Origin: Enchytraeus crypticus
Taxonomy: Eukaryota > Annelida > Clitellata > Enchytraeida > Enchytraeidae
Assembly: GCA_905160935.1 (NCBI GenBank)
Contig: CAJHZI010000841.1
Location: forward strand, 61,001-125,000
Length of the DNA stretch: 64,000 bases
Direction of reading: 5' to 3'
This document shows positions 37,424 to 45,406 of this stretch, piece after piece (within the stretch, counting starts at the first letter, position 1; every line of letters begins with the position of its first letter). The position numbers and the translations under genes were made by a program. Under the pieces are notes generated by a model that worked only from the letters and a program-made list of their open reading frames with translations, did no database searches and was not told where the DNA came from.

Positions 37424-38083
37424 TAATGTGATTTTAAATTGGAAGGGCTGGCCGTCTAACTGACGGATTGATGACTAATTTATCATATTTTACTTAAACT
37501 TATATTATATATTAAATGAATATATTGAATGTCTTAATAGCGCAATGGTTAGAGGTGTAGATAACGTCATGAAGTTTTAAATGACAGATCCTGAGGTGAA
37601 TTGAACCCTCGTGGGTTCGAATCCCAGCCGCGCTGATCTGAGAGTAAAATCTCGGGCAATCACTGGACTGGATACACGGAAAATGGACAAAATTGCCTAA
37701 CGGATTTAACATGTGGTATTAAAAGTGATAGATATCAACGTAGTTGATCATTTCACTATAATGTGGGTTATTATTATTATAAACAACTCCACGAAATAAA
37801 ATAATAAAGATTTAAAAGACACATTGGTGACGCTTAAATTTGGAAAATTTCTACGGTTTATTACGTAAAGAATAGTTGTGCGATTAATACTATATCAATG
37901 ATCCCCTTTAATATATAATTTTTATGAATTAAATATTAAACATGTAAATGGATATCAAAAACATATGCATTATGCTTATTACTTATTGTATTATGTAAAT
38001 AAATATCAAATATTTTATAACGAGATGGTATATTTCAGATTGGTGGAATGATTCTAGCCATCATACTGGCAAGGAACGTGTAA
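24673..38083 (+). CDS. Tetraspanin, complete, eight coding exons
   Basis: A four-span membrane scaffold protein that organises tetraspanin-enriched domains in plasma or endosomal membranes; 334 residues when exons 24673-24936, 26623-26817, 28686-28760, 30467-30583, 30905-30986, 31613-31755, 36564-36647 and 38039-38083 are joined with consistent phases. Seen: cytosolic N-terminus of about 74 residues, TM1 about 75-98, TM2 about 119-140 followed by the family motif [11 protein letters not shown]3 about 149-173, a large extracellular loop with all six hallmark cysteines (CCG at 220-222, VPLSCC at 251-256, C270, GC at 293-294), TM4 about 306-330 and a very short tail. The usual family length is 220-280; the excess is the acidic, proline-rich N-terminal extension. 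The start chosen is the first ATG after the acceptor ending 24661; a 5' UTR exon probably lies upstream. Which subfamily it belongs to is not clear. Introns hold MITEs, LINEs and two arrays that repeat its own splice sites. Confidence 0.93.
24924..26000 (+). repeat. Tandem array of the exon 1 donor site
   Basis: Units of about 28-32 bp, CCTGTTCTTTGTAAGTGCAT followed by CATTGTACACTG, start in exon 1 itself and continue for about seven more units to 25186. After the MITE at 25195-25934 the same units resume (25943-26000). Most units keep the exon-like CCTGTTCTTT and a GTAAGT, GTGAGT or GTAAGG donor. Confidence 0.9.
25195..25934. mobile_element. hAT-type non-autonomous element (MITE)
   Basis: Inverted termini CAGTGGCGGATCCAGG and CCTGGATCCGCCCCTG. 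Flanked by an 8-bp duplication with one change (ACTCTGCC at 25187-25194, ACGCTGCC at 25935-25942), the size typical of hAT insertions. No transposase frame. It interrupts the donor array, so the array is older. A relative in opposite orientation is at 29472-30270. Confidence 0.85.
26306..26356 (-). mobile_element. RTE-like LINE 3' stub with (CT)n
   Basis: (CT)n followed by CTTAGTGCACTGCCTACCGG CAGGTCCATGG, the reversed terminus of the family and nothing more. Confidence 0.75.
26366..26565. repeat. (TA)n tracts with a palindrome
   Basis: ATAGGCCTATACATTTGAAT at about 26409 and its complement ATTCAAATGTATAGGCCTAT at about 26468 flank a TA tract; more TA follows to 26557. The array ends about 60 bases before exon 2. 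Confidence 0.9.
26623..26817 (+). CDS. Tetraspanin exon 2
   Basis: 65 codons, phase 0 to 0, acceptor TTTACGCAG, donor GTATGA. Encodes the rest of TM1, the small extracellular loop and TM2 with the conserved [18 protein letters not shown] segment, the most diagnostic stretch of the gene. Confidence 0.95.
26861..27080 (+). repeat. SINE-2 copy in tetraspanin intron 2
   Basis: Starts in the middle (GGGGTAACGTCATGAAGTTT), has the B box GGTTCGAATCC and runs to ATCATTTCACTCCAATGCGT. The A-box end is missing. Confidence 0.85.
27365..27520. repeat. Degenerate GATGAATG repeats
   Basis: Several units of TAGTGATGAATGAATGTAGT type; low order. A (GA)n tract lies at 27586-27690. Confidence 0.7.
27878..28500 (-). 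mobile_element. RTE-like LINE fragment in intron 2, antisense
   Basis: Reversed terminus TATTAGTGTACTACCTATTG, then about 600 bases of the family's 3' region with the (decayed) equivalents of the WRRM and HGSETWTLR regions on the minus strand. Preceded by a CT-rich tract that matches the usual (GA)n tail. Confidence 0.75.
28686..28760 (+). CDS. Tetraspanin exon 3
   Basis: 25 codons, phase 0 to 0, acceptor TTGTTTTCAG, donor GTGTGT. Encodes TM3 ([20 protein letters not shown] and the following VFETK). Confidence 0.92.
28800..28925 (+). repeat. SINE-3, 3' portion with (ATT)n tail
   Basis: GACGTCCCTGACATCATCCC followed by GAGGAAACGGACGTTAAAC and an ATT-rich tail. The 3' motif is shared with SINE-1. 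The 20-bp array at 5.4-5.6 kb is made of this sequence. Confidence 0.7.
28935..29115 (+). mobile_element. Unclassified retroelement 3' end with (GAT)n tail
   Basis: GCGCCTAGGCTCCAGAAATT and TTCAAGGGAAGATGAAGATG also occur, in the same order, at 56440-56550, with a GAT tail in each case. Probably the end of another LINE family. Confidence 0.5.
29472..30270. mobile_element. hAT-type MITE with exact 8-bp duplication
   Basis: Ends GAGGGGCGGATCAAGGAATT and CCTGGATCCGCCACTG; flanked by CCTATGCT at 29464-29471 and 30271-30278. It aligns in reverse with 25195-25934 (shared TTTTTTGCTTA, CTTCTTC.GGACATGT). Its right half has been expanded into about four tandem units of about 88 bp (29860-30200). Confidence 0.88.
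29860..30200. repeat. 88-bp tandem units inside a MITE
   Basis: About four units carrying CCCTAACCACTGTCATTACT and CATAGAAACAATGAAAATAT. The expansion is confined to this copy of the MITE. Confidence 0.85.
30467..30583 (+). CDS. Tetraspanin exon 4
   Basis: 39 codons, phase 0 to 0, acceptor TGTATTGATAG, donor GTCAGC (weak, but the same hexamer is used at hnRNP exon 3). Encodes the first helix of the large extracellular loop, ending [11 protein letters not shown] just before the CCG motif. Confidence 0.85.
30905..30986 (+). CDS. Tetraspanin exon 5
   Basis: 82 bases, ends in phase 1, acceptor GACTCACAG, donor GTATGT. Encodes [27 protein letters not shown] with the hallmark CCG. Confidence 0.93.
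31388..31650 (+). repeat. Tandem array of the exon 6 acceptor site
   Basis: Four units, spaced 69, 74 and 74 bases by the marker TTGTTGAA (31398, 31467, 31541, 31615). Each unit carries GTGTACAG-type intron end plus the exon start that encodes [12 protein letters not shown]. The last unit is the real exon edge. Unit 3 keeps the acceptor but has Cys to Arg in the motif and an in-frame TGA; unit 2 has lost its AG. Confidence 0.88.
31613..31755 (+). CDS. Tetraspanin exon 6
   Basis: 143 bases, entered in phase 1 and left in phase 0, acceptor GATGTGTACAG, donor GTTTGT. Encodes [20 protein letters not shown] and onward to ALYYT, with cysteines 255, 256 and 270. The donor was chosen because it alone gives an in-phase join to GCYEAGK in exon 7. 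Confidence 0.88.
31955..32010. repeat. (GACA)n tract
   Basis: GAGAGACAGACAGACAGA pattern in intron 6. Confidence 0.9.
32341..36127 (-). mobile_element. L2/CR1-like LINE, near full ORF2, antisense in intron 6
   Basis: On the minus strand: an apurinic endonuclease domain (36127-35405; [14 protein letters not shown]), a linker, and reverse transcriptase (35024-33751; [41 protein letters not shown]), then the C-terminal region (33826-33380 and 33305-33095) and a 3' UTR ending in an (ATT)n/(GTT)n tail at 32341. It is dead: a stop ends the endonuclease ORF, a 90-bp duplication plus a 1-base loss breaks the RT, and a 496-bp insertion cuts the ORF end. The 5' limit is uncertain and may extend to about 36480. 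No ORF1 is recognised. Confidence 0.88.
32599..33094 (-). mobile_element. Insertion nested inside the LINE, 15-bp target duplication
   Basis: TATGGAACTGCTCAT occurs at 32584-32598 and 33095-33109, and the copy at 2041-2300 shows the uninterrupted sequence. The insert ends (left side) in a T-rich TTTATTATTATT stretch, so it reads as a retroposon on the minus strand with an A-rich tail. No ORF or tRNA-like head is recognised. Confidence 0.85.
36128..36563. other. AT-rich intron sequence
   Basis: Possibly the LINE 5' UTR, but no second copy is available to prove it. Confidence 0.3.
36564..36647 (+). CDS. Tetraspanin exon 7
   Basis: 28 codons, phase 0 to 0, acceptor GTATTGCTTTAG, donor GTAAGT. 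Encodes [28 protein letters not shown]: the last loop cysteine and most of TM4. Confidence 0.95.
36655..36965. repeat. 16-17-bp minisatellite next to exon 7 donor
   Basis: About 18 degenerate units of TCTAATCCAATCTTATC start eight bases after the donor GT. Exon sequence is not included. Confidence 0.85.
37270..37437. repeat. (TA)n tracts in a palindrome
   Basis: AATCACATTATAATTATATA occurs twice on the left and as its complement TATATAATTATAATGTGATT at the right end, around TA tracts. Confidence 0.9.
37529..37785 (+). repeat. SINE-2, full-length copy in intron 7
   Basis: A-box-like TAGCGCAATGGTTAGAGG, B box GGTTCGAATCC about 70 bases further on (longer than in a plain tRNA), body CAGCCGCGCTGATCTGAGAG, end ATCATTTCACTATAATGTGG with an ATT-rich tail. 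Confidence 0.9.
38039..38083 (+). CDS. Tetraspanin exon 8 (C-terminus and stop)
   Basis: 15 codons including TAA, acceptor GGTATATTTCAG. Encodes [14 protein letters not shown]: the end of TM4 and a three-residue tail. Confidence 0.92.
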   Translation: MGGMILAIILARNV

Positions 38084-38126
38084 ACAACCAGACTGAGTTC
38101 TCAAAACTTCTCGACTAGTTTGACTG

Positions 38127-38254
38127 GAGCCAGTGGCGATGTCGCTGAGATATCTGACTGCGGATCAGTATTTGCGTGGTTCAAATTCAGGGCTTACCCA
38201 TTACTGATATCGAGAGACGAAACTGACGTTAACATCGACTCTACTGCTTTATAA
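38127..38254 (+). repeat. SINE-1 copy just after the tetraspanin stop
   Basis: GGAGCCAGTGGCGATGTCGC head, diverged B box GGTTCAAATTC and GAAACTGACGTTAACATCGA tail. It probably lies in the 3' UTR. Confidence 0.85.
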
Positions 38255-38351
38255 AGACTATGGCCTATCTCTACTCGACTTAACTTGCTTCCCTCAAATA
38301 TTGTGAAGTTAATACTAACTTGTAGTTCTAATGATTCAGAAGTGTGCGTTA

Positions 38352-38605
38352 GCGTCTCAATAGCGCAATGGTTAAGGGTGTAGATAACGTCATGAAGTTT
38401 TAAATGACAGACCCTGAGGTGAATTGAACTCTCGTGGGTTCGAATCCCAGCCGCGCTGATCTGAGAGTAAAATCTCGGACATTCACTGGACAGGCAACAC
38501 GGAAAATGGACTAAATTGCCTAATGGATATAACATGTGGTATTAAAAGTGATAGATATCAACATAGTTCATCATTTCACTATAATATGTGTTATTATTGT
38601 TAAGT
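38352..38605 (+). repeat. SINE-2, full-length copy
   Basis: AATAGCGCAATGGTTAAGGG to ATCATTTCACTATAATATGT with ATT-rich tail; close to the copy 820 bases upstream. Confidence 0.9.
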
Positions 38606-38884
38606 ACGATGCGCTCTTGTCTTAATTAAACGTAACGTTACGTAAGATTTCAATTAAGTGGCATGTTTGTGTGCTGGTTGGCACATGGTGAGTAATGATT
38701 ATAATAGTAGCCTAGTAGTAATAATAATAATAAATGTTATTATTTAAAAATATAATAAAATAATAACACCAATTATGATAATGATTAACATCCGTTTTTT
38801 CATGTGACGATATTTTAAGCTTTAAACTATCTAATGGTTCTACCATTGTGAAAGATGTTGACGTCGTTGCCGGTTGACGAAGTT

Positions 38885-38975
38885 GAAGCTACATTAACAA
38901 CACTGATCTAGTGTTGTTAATGTAGCTACATTAACAACACTAGATCAGTGTTGTTTAAGTCGTGCCTGACAATGC
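38885..38975. repeat. Compound palindrome
   Basis: AGCTACATTAACAACACT occurs direct, then inverted, then direct again followed by an inverted half, around GATCTAG / CTAGATC. Can form alternative hairpins. Confidence 0.85.
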
Positions 38976-39104
38976 TTACCGGTGGGTCATTATTTTTAAC
39001 CTTAAAATAGATAAATTGTATAATTGAACATAAAATTATTATTTCTGGTATACCGGATATTGGTCAAACTTTATCCTAGCTTACTTTTAGAATATTTTTT
39101 ATTA

Positions 39105-39258
39105 GTGAGAATCTAGATCCATTAGTGAGGATCTAGATACATAAGTGGGGATCTAGATAAATTAGTGAGGATCTAGGTACATTAGTGAGGATCTAGGTAC
39201 ATTAGTGAGGATCTAGGTACATTAGGGAGGATCTAGGTACATTAGTGAGAATCAATGT
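39105..39258. repeat. 20-bp minisatellite
   Basis: About eight units of GAGGATCTAGGTACATTAGT. Confidence 0.9.
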
Positions 39259-39689
39259 AAAATTTAGGAATTATATCTATACTCAAGGAATTTTGCAATG
39301 ATATGTAAATGTGTTAACTCCTAGACCGTCTAACTTCAAGTTTCAAGCTTTTAGATCAAAATGGAAAAAATTCTAAACGAGGATAGTCTAATTATTGAGT
39401 CATGGACAGTGAAACATCACAAATATAAAAATACGCCCATCGTAATGGTGCCCTAGAGAATATTTTATATTCCTGCTAATCTGGAATTTTCTTTTCAAGT
39501 CTATCTATGAATAGAGATTAGTTCAGTATCAGTAGATTAGCTCAGGATCAGTAGATTAGTACAGCTACTTATATCAAAATTTCGACAGATGAGCTTTCAG
39601 AATACAATGGAAGCCCAACAACAGACATTCACTTGCGGATGTGGTGTCAATGATAGGAGGATTTAGTGATATTTAGCTTCGCCTGTATC

Positions 39690-39776
39690 AGCCGATCAGC
39701 AGTTGCAGGGTTCAAATTCACTGCTCTCCTCGTCAATCAATCGAACAGGAAACTGACGTTAAACTTGGCTTTAGCC
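39690..39776 (+). repeat. SINE-1 remnant
   Basis: GATCAGCAGTTGCAGGGTTC AAATTC and GAAACTGACGTTAAACTTGG in the family order, diverged. Confidence 0.6.
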
Positions 39777-42213
39777 ATTCGAGTGTTACACACTATAATT
39801 GCGAACTCGCTGAGATAATTAAGGATGCTGCGTTTTGTTACAGCAATGTTCAGGTCTTTTGTAGGCTAATATTTTAACGAAGTTTTGGCTGAAATTGTTT
39901 ATATAGTTTGTTATTTCTGTATACTCGTTCACGTTTCGCTTTAGCTATATGATACATCTGAACTTTATTCGAGATGCGCATCAATGAAAGGAAAGTATTT
40001 TCACTAACGGATGATGATGAACTGATCTACGCCAAACTTCGTATTAGTACTTCGTTTTTAACTGACGAGCGAGTCTGCTTTATTCTGTGTAAATCTTCTA
40101 CTGCTATTTAATAACAATAAATGTTCAAATGACAAAAATTTCCAGTCATTAAATTTCTAGAGAAGACATTCAGATTAATCAATACTACAACTATTTACCG
40201 TTTGATACCATAGAATGACGACGGTGAAGTAAGTCACTTCTACTTCGGTTCTACTGGTACACTGATAGAAAATTCTGACCTCACTCATTTCTGATGTAGC
40301 CTTCGGGACATGAAACTGGCGTTAAATTCAGTTTTGAGGTACTACAGAGTTTTACTTGGGACAAGCTATATCAAGAAATACATTGTCTATCTGTCTATGC
40401 ATTAATTAGATAATTCTTTGTTAAATCAGGCTAGAAACGAGAATGACGATAAACGAGAAAAGATTTGAATTGCTAGATCATCGTTGGTTCACACCAGTCA
40501 TATAATCATAGCAGTTGAGATTATAACGATTAATTACCATTCAGTCGTTGAATCAGTCCAATGCATGGTTCACTATTTCCATATTTAACAACTCCAATAG
40601 TCACTCGAATAAAAAATCACGCAAATGATACGAGAACTCTTCTTAAGAACCCACTGTAGATATATATAAGCTACAATACTTCGATTAACAACTCGGCATA
40701 TTCTCATTAGATTCCCTGAATGTATTAATTAACAACGAGACTGTATAGTCCTTACTTAACCTTTCAACTTTCAGCAGACACTTGTAGTAAAGAAAAAATA
40801 ATTGAAAAACACTTCCAAATATACAATGTTACTTTTAAACACTAGATATTTCTCCCAGTGATAACATTAACGCATGAGCTTCAGCAAATGCTTCTAAATC
40901 AATGGAAAAAGCTTCATCACGAAAGTGTTCACAAAGGAATTACTATATCTAGTCTTACTTAGCATACAGCACTCGTTACCTAACTAAGTTTAACCAACAG
41001 TCCAAAACATAAATCTTGCAGCGAGCATAAACTATTCATATTTAATACAGTCCAGTCTTCACTTCACTATAGCTGCATATAATCCTTCAACGTAGAAAAG
41101 ACAACAACTGTTGCTACACAGTCATAGTCTCGCGTCCACGACAACACAAATACACATGCAATTTAAACATTAAAAGGTTATCGCTAACAAACACCATCTA
41201 TATACATAGGCCAATTACACACGTCATCTCCTAGTCCACAGAGTAATTATTTACTACCACACACACAAGCACACCAGTAACTTCTAGACATCCAGAGTTC
41301 AGCTCAGTATTAATAGTTGCTACTAATTTCCAGTCTCCTCAGTTCAACAACCATTAATTAGTTTTATCAAAGACTTCGGCTCCTGACAATGCTTTATAAT
41401 AGATATACTCAATAGGTTAAAACTTATCTCACTAAATGTCTTAACCAAAACCGCGCAACAATTGGAGTCAGAAAAGTCAGCTCAACATGACAACACCAGG
41501 TCTCTATTAGATTTATTACACACTACAGCGCGAACAGAAACACAAATACTGAGACGCAGCATACAGACAAATACACAAACAGATAACTGGACAAAGAGGA
41601 GAAGACAGTGGCACATAGACGAGCAAGCACACGCATACACACATACACATAAGTGCATGAACAGGTGAACAGGTGAGCTGATCCCACCAAATACTCCTGA
41701 ACTTATAGCAGCGGCTCAATCTCCTCTTTATGCCCTCCGTCTCTTACCATCACACCTAAAATAAACAAAAGATGCATTAATACACATTTCCTCAGAATAT
41801 GAATTAAATTTACATCCACAATAAATAAAACAATCAAATTTAAACCAGCATGTCTTTAGTAGTTAACAACATAACCTGTCCTTTCGGAAATTTTTTTTTT
41901 GCAAAGCGTATGAATAACATGAATAAGTCAGCCAGAAGAAAAAGATAGATTGAGACGAAAAATTAAAAAAGAATGCTACAGCAACTACACAGGTTCTGAG
42001 AAGGAAATTCACCACAACACGTTCAAAGGCTGTAGATATAAAATTCAAATTGTGCTACCACTAATCAAAGCTCTCTTGCCTAAAGGTACCATTGTTAGTA
42101 AGAAAATAAATATGTAATGACATCGGTGAAAAAATAATTACATTACACAAGTGTAAAATTAAAACCCAAGATACATATTGAAGAGAAAGAATTAGAGAAG
42201 GATAGCACACCTA
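39777..42213. other. Intergenic/3' flank between convergent genes
   Basis: AT-rich. A diverged SINE-like GAAACTGGCGTTAAATTCAG sits at 40310. No further coding exon was found; the end of the hnRNP 3' UTR is not visible. Confidence 0.4.
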
Positions 42214-42293
42214 TCAGCGACTGTATGGATGATATCCACCCCCTGCCTGTGCTGCCTGAGCTGCCCCACCTCCCCTCTTCACTTTACCATATC
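42214..42293 (-). CDS. hnRNP exon 9 (C-terminus and stop)
   Basis: 80 bases: [26 protein letters not shown] then TGA; acceptor CTGATGCGTAG. A further splice-like site at about 41755 (TTATTTTAG) may belong to the 3' UTR. Confidence 0.88.
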
Positions 42294-45200
42294 CTACGCA
42301 TCAGCACACAAATCACGCTTAATATACATGTACAATATGTCACACAAGTATAAAATAACATGCCAAAGATAAAATAATATGTACCAATGTATTAAACATC
42401 AACCTAACCATGTTCTGAAGCCTAGAAGTATTTGTAAACATAATTCAAGAGTAGAGAAATAAATTACAGAATTCATGTTTACCCGAATATAATATTTAAA
42501 ACCAAAAATAGTGTGCTTCAGAAGAAGTTGTCTTCATCATATTTACGAAAGACTAATCTATGGCATCATTAGCACACTGAGAGGACACTGCTGAGTCCAA
42601 TACTCTAGATAGAGCTTATAATATTTATGACATTTTATAGAGAAAAAGTAGTGAGTATAAGAGTACAGAAATGATCAGAAGTACAGTTCTCTTCAAGTTT
42701 AGGTTTGACATCTCACTGATTTCTGTCTTCAGATAGCAGAAAAATCTGCTGCAGGACAATATCTTTTGAATGAACCTACTGTTTTATAGGGTCAGCAGAC
42801 TATCAGATTTTATCAGACAGCAGATTTTGTAAGTTATTGAAAATCAGTGTTCAATACAAGAGTTAGACCAGGAAATGGATCAAATGTCAGATTTTATATC
42901 TATTGTGGCATATGGAAAGCAAGGCTATAAACTCTTCATTGCATGAAGACCATCTGAGTTCTTCATGAGTATAAAATAGGCCTTTATTATGCCCTTTTGG
43001 TTGACTGAAATGGGGATGTCACAGTACATACAGTATACTGACAACTTTCATTGATACTTCTACTGGTTCTAGCGAGTGTATTAATATAGAGATGTCCATT
43101 ATATTATTAGTGTTGGTTTAATACTTATTAAACCAACACTAAAGTAAATCCATGACTGATCTCTAAAAATACAATTAGCAAGGAAAAATATACAAATTGT
43201 GAGAGTTAAAGAATTAATATAATACTAGATTATAATCTATTCAACCAGTTAGAGCATGCTTCAGTAGAAAGATGTCTTCACCATATTTCAGAAAGACTAA
43301 TCATTGGCATCATTAGCACACTGAGCAGACTATAGTGAATATAACACAAAACTTTAAAGCAACTGAATTAACTTGCAAGAGGAAACCAGCAGAATTCTAT
43401 TACAGTGAGATAAGTTGACTTAATTTGGCTGAATACCTCACTGATAATAAATTTTTCTGCAAATATCATGTAAAACATGGCACGTGCAGTGCCGATTTTG
43501 ACGCAGACAAAAATACAGGGTGACCACTCTCCAGACCACAACAAATTCTCTGACTTTTCCAGTGTGCCTCGACATTTCGATACCATCGCAGCATCGATTT
43601 CTATGTTGGTAAACAATGCCAGAAATGATTTCTAAACAATATGCACTTTGCTATTTCATTTTACACTGATAGATCTACAGTGTATAAAATGAGGCAAGTA
43701 TCAGAATACACGAGATTGTATGGTAACACCATTTTCTTTGTGATAAGCACTGAAGTCTTGCAAATACTTCGCAAATATTTATAAAAGTGACGCCTATAAC
43801 TTATTTAAACCATCAAATAAATAAATAATTAAATAGGCTAACCAATTAGAATACAGGGCGTACTACTTAAAGTCTTGTTTAAAGAGATGCAATTTCGCGG
43901 TCAATTGTTGCAGCTTCGGCATTCATTTATGACAGTTTTTATTTCTTCTGCTGCTTGAGACTATCTATCATTAGTTTACGCTTCCTCTCTTCACTGGCAT
44001 GCTTTTCTTCTTCAGATTGTTGCTCTTTCTTCAATCTGAGTGCATTCTGGTAAGTGGCATGAGACTGCCTAACACAGGCTATCATCTTGCTAGATATGTC
44101 TATTTCAGTTACATCCATACCTGCTAGACGAATTTCATCAAAAACTATTCTTTGTGCCACAACAGAGCTTTCCTCCATGTTGTCATTTAGGAGCTCCTTA
44201 TTTATTGAGAAGCCAGATTCTACGGACACATTGCCATGAGAGAGAGCCAAAATCATTTTAATAACTGTCCATAATGGTGATTTCTTAAGATGCTATCTGG
44301 TACAAAAATCTTGGAATAAAATTCATCAAGGTTTTCATCCCTATTATAATTGTTGAACCTTTCCTTATGTTTGGTTTTTACCAATGAACAGAGTTCAGTA
44401 AAAGAAGACTTGGCTTCATCAGCCTCACCTGCTGTTATTTGGCCCAACTCGTGTAAAATCTGCAGTAAATCTCTCATTCTAGTCTCTGTTGTGGTTTGAC
44501 TGTACAGAATCGCAATAGGATTAATGCATGATATGGCTCGAGTTGCCTTATACTTCAATGGACTTCTTTCTATTATTTTCTTAATCATGGCTACTACGAA
44601 TTTTCTACAAACTGTCCTAGACATTTGAGACACAGCACCAAAACCAATGTCAATCTTTTCTCTGCCTAGCAGATTTTTATCATCATTTAGATCAATTGCT
44701 ATCAATTTTCTGGCATTGTCAGCACTGTCAACAACACTTGTTTTAACTACACGCTACATCAATTTCCTAACTATAGCAGACACATCATCATATAAGAAAG
44801 CAGCCAAAGGAGCTGAAGATTGAAATTCCTTCAGAAATCCTTCAGTAACTTTGCAAATTGAAATAAAACAGGCCAGTTTGGCTTTAAACAGAGGATCACC
44901 TGCAGCCTCTTTAATAACCGTTACACTTGTCAAACCCTTTGCTAGTTTGGCCTCTTTAACAAATTTACATACATTGTCGAATAATGACAGGGCAGTCTCA
45001 GCAACTGATGTATTAGCTGTCCAATGAATCTGGCAAAATTTCTTTGGGAAAGTTTTACATCCAGTCACAGCGGTAAATGAAGCACGTCGTGCAAGCACAT
45101 CTTTAAATAAGCGATGCATTGCTCAGAGAACACTATTGATCTTCCATCCACTTTCTTGATGACCAGTTTGAAAGGCTCCATTTATTACATGTAGACCACA

Positions 45201-45352
45201 TGACCCAATACTCAAAAGCTTTACAGAAATATCTTCATTCATCGAGTCCTCCTCATATTTGTCCAGAATCAACCCACTGACGGATGGTCCATCCATGCTT
45301 ACTTGGAGAATCTTTTCTCTAGGTAAATTGGCGATGCCTTCCTTAAATTTGG

Positions 45353-45406
<54 letters not shown>

